Shown: positions 47,789 to 48,242 of the stretch, piece by piece
Layout: every line of letters starts with the position of its first letter
Numbering within the stretch: the first letter of the stretch is position 1
Assembly (NCBI GenBank): GCA_016873715.1
Contig: VGWF01000016.1
Coordinates: 1 to 48,242 of the forward strand
From: Lentisphaerota bacterium
Lineage (GTDB): Bacteria; Verrucomicrobiota; Kiritimatiellia; PWTM01
Length of the DNA: 48,242 nucleotides
Reading direction: 5' to 3'
Notes under the pieces: model-generated
Databases searched by the model: none
What the model saw: the letters and a program-made list of their open reading frames with translations, nothing else
Told to the model about the DNA's origin: nothing
Translations under genes and position numbers: made by a program

Positions 47789-48173
47789 TCGCGCCTGACC
47801 CAAACCGCAGGCCCGCGCCTGGTGCAGCCCTGACCCGCATCGCTTCTCGGCTCCGCCCCTTGCCCGCGCCCCCGCCCATGCGACCATGCGGCCATGATCC
47901 GGCTTCCCAGAGGGCGGAAGCACTACAACCCGCTCCACGGCCTGACCAGGGCGCGGCGCGTGTCCCTGGAGGAGGTCCTCGACCGTGATGCCCTCCAACC
48001 CCTGCAACTCTCGCATCACCCACGCGAGGGACGCCATGGACGAGCCGTATGATGTCCACGCGCCGGCCCGGACGCCCGCCGGTTCTCGATTCCCCGCCGC
48101 CGGCTCCCTCCCCGCCCCGCGCTTCCGGCGTGCATCGGTCCGGCCGCTCCGCTACCATCCGCAGCCGTGGTTC
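47789..48173. other. Region between the lipoprotein gene and the selenocysteine tRNA
   Basis: These 385 nt have no firm gene. A 52-codon plus-strand frame (47894-48052, beginning MIRLPRGRKHYNPLHG) and a minus-strand frame are open, but neither has a ribosome site or a recognisable family. selA and selB are not seen here. Confidence 0.4.
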
Positions 48174-48242
48174 GGAGGTGGCTGGGGCCCGGTGGCCCTT
48201 GCGGTCTTCAAAACCGTTGTGCCGTCGCAAGGCGGCGGGTAG
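48174..48242 (+). tRNA. selC: tRNA-Sec (anticodon TCA), truncated at the window end
   Basis: The start GGAGGTGG (48174-48181) can form the 8-bp acceptor stem typical of tRNA-Sec. The D-stem has 6 bp (GGGGCC/GGCCCT) with loop CGGT. The anticodon loop CTTCAAA (48206-48212) shows TCA at 48208-48210, held by GCGGT/ACCGT. A long variable arm GCCGTC-GCAA-GGCGGC follows, then GGGTAG begins the T-arm and the window ends. The 6-bp D-stem, UCA anticodon and long variable arm are together specific for selenocysteine tRNA. The missing 3' part should pair with the acceptor start. Confidence 0.92.

Noticed and set aside
47894-48052. 52-codon plus-strand frame (MIRLPRGRKHYN...) upstream of selC
   Set aside because: The composition is protein-like, but there is no ribosome site, family or neighbour link; kept only as a note.
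1-48242. CRISPR arrays, rRNA genes, insertion sequences or prophage genes
   Set aside because: No regularly spaced direct repeats, rRNA-like sequence, transposase or phage structural gene was found.

Overview
The window is GC-rich bacterial DNA with tightly packed genes, many overlapping by 4 nt (ATGA/GTGA). A beta-barrel outer-membrane protein, a heptose/LPS-type sugar cluster and GldA/F/G-like ABC genes indicate a Gram-negative cell. A type III glutamine synthetase, several large secreted proteins of unknown family, a Tat-exported TIM-barrel protein, a sialate O-acetylesterase-type enzyme and many Gfo/Idh/MocA oxidoreductases suggest the PVC group (Verrucomicrobiota, Kiritimatiellota or Planctomycetota). 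That assignment is inference. A truncated selenocysteine tRNA gene at the right edge shows that the organism probably makes selenoproteins.

Layout. 1-1864 (minus): Gld-type ABC transporter operon (ATPase, permease, partial GldG-like protein). 2066-18774: surface-polysaccharide cluster. Two GT2 glycosyltransferases, a C-methyltransferase-like protein and a GMD-like sugar-nucleotide dehydratase lie at its left end. A long minus-strand operon then runs from a flippase through a GT9 glycosyltransferase, an epimerase, an SDR, a Gfo/Idh protein, a GmhA-like isomerase, a transaldolase, an HddA-like kinase, an HddC-like nucleotidyltransferase, GmhB, a methyltransferase and a second nucleotidyltransferase. 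This is a near-complete GDP-heptose route that carries its own transaldolase. An accessory module (DUF4143 ATPase, MntA antitoxin, HepT) sits inside this operon, and its HepT is fused in frame to GmhB. 18815-20876: leuC-leuD, directly upstream of the sugar operon. 21028-25500: a 1490-aa secreted protein. 25609-27740: Tat-exported TIM-barrel protein, then clpS-aat (N-degron pathway). 28192-30375: glnN with a strong terminator. 30454-37473: coiled-coil secreted protein, sialate O-acetylesterase-like protein, unknown secreted protein, L-serine dehydratase and ornithine cyclodeaminase-like protein. 37505-39635: SGNH hydrolase and FabI. 39760-44520: sugar-type locus with Gfo/Idh, DegT aminotransferase and AraC regulator (minus), then a second Gfo/Idh gene (plus). 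45030-47788: outer-membrane barrel, a secreted protein and a lipoprotein. 48174-end: selC.

The most unusual signal is not a gene. It is a family of five short hairpins with the form 7-nt arm, invariant loop ACGGAG, complementary 7-nt arm, then CTCCA. The arms differ between copies but keep pairing, and the loop GGAG can pair with the CTCC at the foot. Copies lie at 24237 (inside a coding region), 26721, 43257, 43316 (inverted) and 44539. Other non-coding structure includes a 46-nt dyad at 4053-4098, a triple operator-like site at 10440-10483, and a TTTTCCAAGG-type inverted repeat at 44796-44850.
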